From Krumholzibacterium sp965370495 (GTDB lineage Bacteria > Krumholzibacteriota > Krumholzibacteriia > Krumholzibacteriales > Krumholzibacteriaceae): DNA of 10,557 bases. Made by a program: the position numbers and the translations under genes. The notes beneath the pieces were generated by a model that ran no database searches, had not been told where the DNA came from, and saw nothing but the letters and a program-made list of their open reading frames with translations. The stretch's first letter is position 1; every line of letters starts with the position of its first letter. Shown piece after piece: positions 7,821 through 10,557 of this stretch. The stretch lies in the NCBI GenBank assembly GCA_965370495.1, contig CBDUUV010000085.1, forward strand, positions 1-10,557, written 5' to 3'.

Positions 7821-8135
7821 ATGGCTGTTTTCTGGTATCTATTTTGCGGAAATAGACAGTGAATTTACTCAAAGAATGAAATATTTAATTCATTTCTCTT
7901 GCAATATCCAGAAAAAGCTGATTATTGTAATACAGTGTAAAAAATATTGTTTACCGAGTTTGTTAAAAAAGTTTGTCAATTCCAAACCTTTGTCGAGGAT
8001 GACAATCTGCCGCCTGACGAATTATCCCCATCTGGAAGCAGGTGCCCGTGGAGGCCGGGCAGAAAAAGTTAAATGAGCCGTATTTTTTTCATTAGAGGAT
8101 TTTTTGAGCATAGATGATTCTAACAAAGGAATCTC
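7821..8135. other. 315-nt intergenic region between RND pump and nitronate monooxygenase
   Basis: An AT-rich gap with no convincing gene. It contains the inverted repeat AATGAA/TTCATT (7875-7894), the 18-bp palindrome listed separately (7937-7954), and a GC hairpin TGCCCG/CGGGCA with a 7-nt loop (8043-8061) that is followed by A residues rather than Ts. A T7 run stands alone at 8083-8089. A 41-codon frame from TTG 7947 to TAA 8072 is open but has no ribosome binding site. A promoter for the downstream gene is probably here, though I could not place clear -35/-10 boxes. Confidence 0.5.
7937..7954. promoter_or_regulatory. Near-perfect 18-bp palindrome, candidate operator
   Basis: GTAAAAAATATTGTTTAC is symmetric except for one base pair (GTAAAAAAT against ATTGTTTAC). 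It lies 182 nt before the start of the flavoprotein gene and 116 nt after the RND pump stop. The length and symmetry suit a dimeric DNA-binding protein, but an AT-rich gap also yields such palindromes by chance; the regulator is unknown. Confidence 0.35.
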
Positions 8136-9245
8136 ATGAGCCAGAACCAGATGCCCAGCCTGCGGATCGGAAAATTCGAAGCCAGGATCCCCATAATCCA
8201 GGGCGGAATGGGTGTCCAGATCTCTTTATCCGGCCTGGCAGCCGCGGTGGCTAATGAAGGTGGAATCGGTATTATTGCCTCTGTCGGGATCGGTGAGAGT
8301 GGAGATAATATAATAACCGATTATGTCGGTGTGCATAAAAGCGCAATTATCGAGGAAATTAAAAAGGCCCGGGAAAAAACGAACGGTATTATCGGCGTGA
8401 ATATCATGGTAGCGCTCACTGATTTTGAAAAACATGTTGAAGGCGCTGTTGAAGGTGAAGCTGATATCATTTTCATGGGCGCAGGCCTTCCCCGGAGAAT
8501 GCCGGAATCCATTGGTGATATGAATAAACTGCACACAGAATTTGTGCCGATTATTTCTTCAGGCAAAGCCATTAAAATTATTCTCAAATACTGGACAAGA
8601 AAATATAATTATACTCCTTCGGCAGTAGTGGTCGAAGGTCCCATGGCCGGTGGGCATCTGGGATTCAAACCTGAGCAGATTGATGATCCTGATTATCAGC
8701 TTGAAAAACTGGTCCCGCAGGTAATCGAAGCAATTGAACCTTTCAAGCAGTCATCCGGACGGGATATTGCCGTAATCGCCGCCGGTGGGGTTTTTTCAGG
8801 CGCTGACATTCGTAAATACCTTGAAATGGGAGTCCAGGGCGTACAGATGGCTACCCGTTTTATTGCCACACATGAATGTGATGCTAATATCAGATTCAAA
8901 GAAGCTCATGTCAACTGTACCAAAGATGATCTGATAATTATCAAAAGCCCGGTCGGCATCCCCGGCCGCGCAATCCGCAGCCCCTTCCTCGATGAAGTGG
9001 AAGCTGGTAATAAGGTGCCCTATAAATGTCCGTACAAATGCCTGAAGACCTGTGATGTAGTGAATGCGCCGTACTGCATTGCAATAGCTCTGCTGCAGGC
9101 CAAGAATGGCAATGTGGACAAGGGGTATGCTTTTGGCGGAGCCAATGCCTGGCGTACCACGGAAATCATATCAGTCAAGGAACTGATAGATTCCCTGAAA
9201 CAGGAATACAGCGAAGCAGTCGACGCGGCCGGTCATGGATCATAG
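8136..9245 (+). CDS. Nitronate monooxygenase / FabK-like FMN-dependent TIM-barrel protein
   Basis: A 369-residue soluble flavoprotein of the 2-nitropropane dioxygenase/nitronate monooxygenase superfamily, which also contains the enoyl-ACP reductase FabK. The N-terminus IPIIQGGMGVQIS (18-30) is the FMN-binding opening strand. VVVEGPMAGGHLGF (164-177) carries the conserved GGH (His174), and VIAAGGVFSGADI (213-225) with GVQGVQMATRF (232-242) is the phosphate-binding end of the barrel. The tail has four cysteines, C298-X3-C302-X3-C306-X7-C314, followed by GGANAWRTTEIISVKELI (334-351), typical of a subgroup often found in anaerobes. AAGGA (8126-8130) lies 5 nt before ATG 8136. Whether it oxidises nitronates, reduces enoyl-ACP or does something else cannot be told from sequence; nothing nearby belongs to fatty-acid synthesis. 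It is probably transcribed alone. Confidence 0.85.
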   Translation: MSQNQMPSLRIGKFEARIPIIQGGMGVQISLSGLAAAVANEGGIGIIASVGIGESGDNIITDYVGVHKSAIIEEIKKAREKTNGIIGVNIMVALTDFEKHVEGAVEGEADIIFMGAGLPRRMPESIGDMNKLHTEFVPIISSGKAIKIILKYWTRKYNYTPSAVVVEGPMAGGHLGFKPEQIDDPDYQLEKLVPQVIEAIEPFKQSSGRDIAVIAAGGVFSGADIRKYLEMGVQGVQMATRFIATHECDANIRFKEAHVNCTKDDLIIIKSPVGIPGRAIRSPFLDEVEAGNKVPYKCPYKCLKTCDVVNAPYCIAIALLQAKNGNVDKGYAFGGANAWRTTEIISVKELIDSLKQEYSEAVDAAGHGS

Positions 9246-9503
9246 ATAGATGATGCGATCGCCTCTTCTTTTCAGCCACATTCCCTTCTGTATCTTCCAT
9301 CAGGCGATCGAGAGCAGGGGAGAGCCTTCAGATTCATGGAAATCCCTGCCGAAGGTTCCGAAAAGATTACACTCTCCGATGCGGAGCATTACGACGCTTC
9401 TGATTCCACCGGTGGGACGCAAATTAGCGAACTGGCCTTGTCGGTCGCGATATTTACTTCATGCCACGTAAATTTACAACCTGTACAAATAGGGGCGCAG
9501 TAG
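9246..9503 (+). other. Open frame continuing in phase after the flavoprotein stop; possible small ORF
   Basis: After the TAG at 9243-9245 the same phase stays open for 85 codons to TAG 9501-9503. Its translation has ordinary protein-like composition from ATG 9336 onward (55 residues, beginning MEIPAEGSEKITLSDAEHYD). A purine-rich AGGGGAGAG (9316-9324) lies 11 nt before that ATG, a rather long spacing. I recognise no domain. It may be a small gene, a decayed 3' extension of the neighbour, or chance. The rest of the 9246-9524 gap shows only inverted repeats. Confidence 0.2.
9256..9310. repeat. 9-bp inverted repeat downstream of the flavoprotein gene
   Basis: CGATCGCCT (9256-9264) and AGGCGATCG (9302-9310) are perfect inverted copies with a 37-nt spacer, beginning 11 nt after the stop codon. 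It is too widely spaced and lacks the T-run of an intrinsic terminator, but could form the base of a 3' structure in the transcript. Confidence 0.4.
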
Positions 9504-9524
9504 CCGGGAACTGGTTGGTCGTCG

Positions 9525-9953
9525 TCACACCTCATTTTCCGTCCAGGCAATGATGAAGGCCGGGAGGGAGTGAGCCAGATAGAGCAGACTGATAAAAATC
9601 AGTATCAGCATTGAGCCCGGGCGCACACCGTATACCGCAATGTACAAAAGCAACGCCAGGCTGATCACAGTGAAAATCGCGTACGAACGGCGCAATGATC
9701 CGAATCTCACCTGCACTTGCCGCTCATCAAGATCGTCTATCCTTATGTGAACGAACTTCCACAAGCGTGTTTTGACCTGAGAGATAATAAATGTTCCAAT
9801 CACTGCGCACAGCGCCAGCAAGGTTCCAGCAACGATGCCAGGGCTCCAACCGGCCGACTGACCAATATTGAAGAAAACGAGAAACAATACTATACACAAG
9901 CAATTGATTGTAACAGCCAATCTTCTGGCCGGTTTTGATATTTGAGCGTTCAT
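9525..9953 (-). CDS. Four-helix membrane protein paired with HTH regulator (DUF2178/DUF3796-like)
   Basis: A 142-residue integral membrane protein with hydrophobic helices at about 11-31, 38-58, 89-109 and 113-136. A polar loop between helices 2 and 3 carries LDERQVQVRFGSLRRSYAIF (75-94). A DER motif followed by basic residues just before a helix recalls the DUF2178 family, which is commonly found next to small XRE regulators. No enzymatic motif is visible. Its ATG overlaps the stop of the regulator gene (ATGA, 9950-9953), and AGGAAGG (minus strand, 9960-9966) precedes it by 6 nt, so the two are made together. By analogy it may be a membrane partner, sensor or antagonist of the regulator; that is inference. 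It converges on the flavoprotein gene. Confidence 0.72.
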   Translation of the reverse strand: MNAQISKPARRLAVTINCLCIVLFLVFFNIGQSAGWSPGIVAGTLLALCAVIGTFIISQVKTRLWKFVHIRIDDLDERQVQVRFGSLRRSYAIFTVISLALLLYIAVYGVRPGSMLILIFISLLYLAHSLPAFIIAWTENEV

Positions 9954-10216
9954 TTAGAACCTTCCTTTCGTTTTCGAGATTCGAGTAGTTCCTGACTGAG
10001 CGGCTTAAGCGGTTCCGTGGCGAAAATCAATTCAATCGGAAGACCGAAATATTCACCGATTCGAAAAGCCAGATCCAGACTGGGATTGTATTCTTCGCGC
10101 TCGAGATAGCCGACAGTCTGGTAATTTACCCCTATCTTTTCCGCCAATTCTTTCCGGGATATCCCGTGTTCTTCCCTGAGAACTGAGATTCTGTTATAAA
10201 GCTTTCGTGATTTCAT
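9950..10216 (-). CDS. Small XRE/Cro-C1-type HTH transcriptional regulator
   Basis: An 88-residue DNA-binding protein, nearly all of it one HTH_3 domain: ISVLREEHGISRKELAEKIG (10-29), then recognition-helix region VNYQTVGYLEREEYNPS (30-46) and LDLAFRIGEYFGLPIELIF (47-65), the standard final helices. The tail (66-88) is charged. It matches the short autoregulatory XRE type that sits before a DUF2178-like membrane protein, which is exactly the arrangement here (4-bp overlap). The start is fixed by homology to the usual MKxxLxxLRxxxG opening; no Shine-Dalgarno sequence precedes it (AATATTAACAGT-like minus-strand sequence only), and a -10-like TATATT ends 6 nt before the ATG, so the message may be leaderless. 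Tandem palindromes upstream suggest autoregulation. Confidence 0.88.
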   Translation of the reverse strand: MKSRKLYNRISVLREEHGISRKELAEKIGVNYQTVGYLEREEYNPSLDLAFRIGEYFGLPIELIFATEPLKPLSQELLESRKRKEGSK

Positions 10217-10252
10217 ACTGTTAATATAACATACTGTTGTAAATATACAACA
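10217..10252 (-). promoter_or_regulatory. Promoter with tandem palindromic operators for the XRE-membrane protein unit
   Basis: On the minus strand TATATT (10223-10228) is a good -10 box. TTGTAT (10245-10250) is a weak -35 box, 16 nt away. Two palindromes cover it: TGTTA-ATA-TAACA (10219-10231) and the perfect TGTTGTA-AATA-TACAACA (10235-10252). A 9-bp direct repeat CATACTGTT (10214-10222 and 10230-10238) gives them a 16-bp period. The first repeat includes the start codon. Repressor binding here would block RNA polymerase, the classic autoregulatory layout of small XRE proteins. Confidence 0.6.
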
Positions 10253-10529
10253 TATTTATTTGGTAATGACGAACTATTTGAGAAATTATCTGGTTCAAAA
10301 GGACCTGTTCTGTGACTTACTGTGCCCGCCGTTTCGGCGACAACCTCGCCGGTAATACTGAGACCCTCGTCTGGCAATTTATTAAATTGAAATTTTCGCT
10401 TGTTTATATTAAAAATGCTGATAGCAGTGATGCTGATAGCAGTGGGAGTTTCAGTAACAGGGGCTTTTTTAAAGAAAGCAAAACAGAGATAGATATTTTC
10501 TAACGATTCCTGAGCATTATGGAGGTTCA
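10253..10529. other. Divergent intergenic region between XRE gene and the next plus-strand gene
   Basis: About 277 nt without a recognised gene. Several frames are open on both strands, but none has a ribosome binding site or a recognisable domain. It holds two mutually exclusive GC hairpins (10327-10351), a 15-bp tandem repeat (10415-10444), and a 25-codon hydrophobic frame from ATG 10415 to TAG 10492. It probably serves as leader or promoter region of the gene at 10530; no clear -35/-10 pair was found on the plus strand. Confidence 0.4.
10415..10444 (+). repeat. Perfect 15-bp tandem duplication
   Basis: ATGCTGATAGCAGTG occurs twice, back to back (10415-10429 and 10430-10444). The unit is a multiple of three. 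Read from the first ATG it gives MLIAV twice and then a hydrophobic stretch ending in KKAKQR before TAG at 10492, so it could extend a tiny membrane peptide; no ribosome binding site precedes it. Confidence 0.75.
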
Positions 10530-10557
10530 ATGCGTTTTCTGCAAACCATCAAGAACC
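10530..10557 (+). CDS. Start of an unidentified protein (3'-partial)
   Basis: GGAGG at 10521-10525, 4 nt before ATG 10530, is the strongest Shine-Dalgarno sequence in this part of the window. It opens a frame MRFLQTIKN that runs off the right edge. Nine residues are too few to name a product. It is divergent from the XRE gene, with 313 nt between the two start codons. Confidence 0.55.

Noticed and set aside
8043..8061. TGCCCG/CGGGCA hairpin as an intrinsic terminator for the RND operon
   Set aside because: It is followed by GAAAAAG rather than a T-run; the T7 run is over 20 nt further on, too far for a standard terminator.
7699..8076. 125-codon plus-strand ORF overlapping the RND pump end and the following gap
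   Set aside because: It begins inside the pump gene in another phase, has no ribosome binding site, and its composition (runs of Lys, Cys, Ile) looks like chance translation of AT-rich DNA.
9250..9471. 73-codon plus-strand ORF after the flavoprotein
   Set aside because: Composition rich in Arg, Ser and Pro with no domain and no start signal; the in-phase frame 9246-9503 looks more protein-like, and even that is doubtful.
10213..10530. 105-codon minus-strand ORF whose stop overlaps the XRE start by ATGA
   Set aside because: No ribosome binding site at its ATG. It runs through the operators, the hairpins and the tandem repeat and has no recognisable domain; the ATGA overlap seems accidental.

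Overview
The window reads as chromosomal DNA of a Gram-negative bacterium. It encodes an outer-membrane lipoprotein of a tripartite efflux pump, and the first gene is a propeller/Y_Y_Y/SpoIIE signalling protein of a kind common in the FCB group, Acidobacteria, spirochaetes and some delta-type proteobacteria. I cannot fix the phylum from this stretch. There is no phage, transposase, CRISPR array, tRNA or rRNA that I can see.

Layout. (1) 1-1262, plus strand: 3' part of a sensor protein ending in Y_Y_Y domain, one membrane helix and a SpoIIE/PP2C-type serine phosphatase; its 5' end lies outside the window. (2) 1388-7820, plus strand: a heavy-metal efflux locus. It consists of a small Cys/His-rich membrane protein, a CzcC/CusC-type outer-membrane lipoprotein, a His-rich CzcB/CusB-type adaptor (4-bp ATGA overlap with the gene before it) and a CzcA/CusA-type RND pump. 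(3) 7821-8135: a 315-nt AT-rich gap with a near-perfect 18-bp palindrome. (4) 8136-9245, plus strand: an FMN-dependent nitronate monooxygenase/FabK-like protein with a four-Cys cluster near its C-terminus. (5) 9246-9524: a gap holding a possible small reading frame and inverted repeats. (6) 10216-9525, minus strand: a two-gene unit of an XRE-type HTH regulator and a four-helix membrane protein, overlapping by ATGA, with tandem palindromic sequences and a possible leaderless promoter directly before the regulator. (7) 10217-10529: a divergent intergenic region with a 15-bp tandem repeat and alternative hairpins, leading to a new plus-strand gene that starts at 10530 and runs off the end.

The metal locus is the most coherent system. 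The pump belongs to the heavy-metal (HME) RND family, but by eye it fits neither textbook subtype. It lacks the first acidic residue of the CzcA transmembrane-4 motif and the methionine triad of CusA, and has instead a His/Met cluster (GPHMHH) in the second periplasmic loop. The adaptor has a His-rich N-terminal stretch and a C-terminal CxxHxH tail, and the small leading protein has 7 Cys and 10 His in 141 residues. The cation is therefore open. No metal-responsive regulator of this operon lies in the window.
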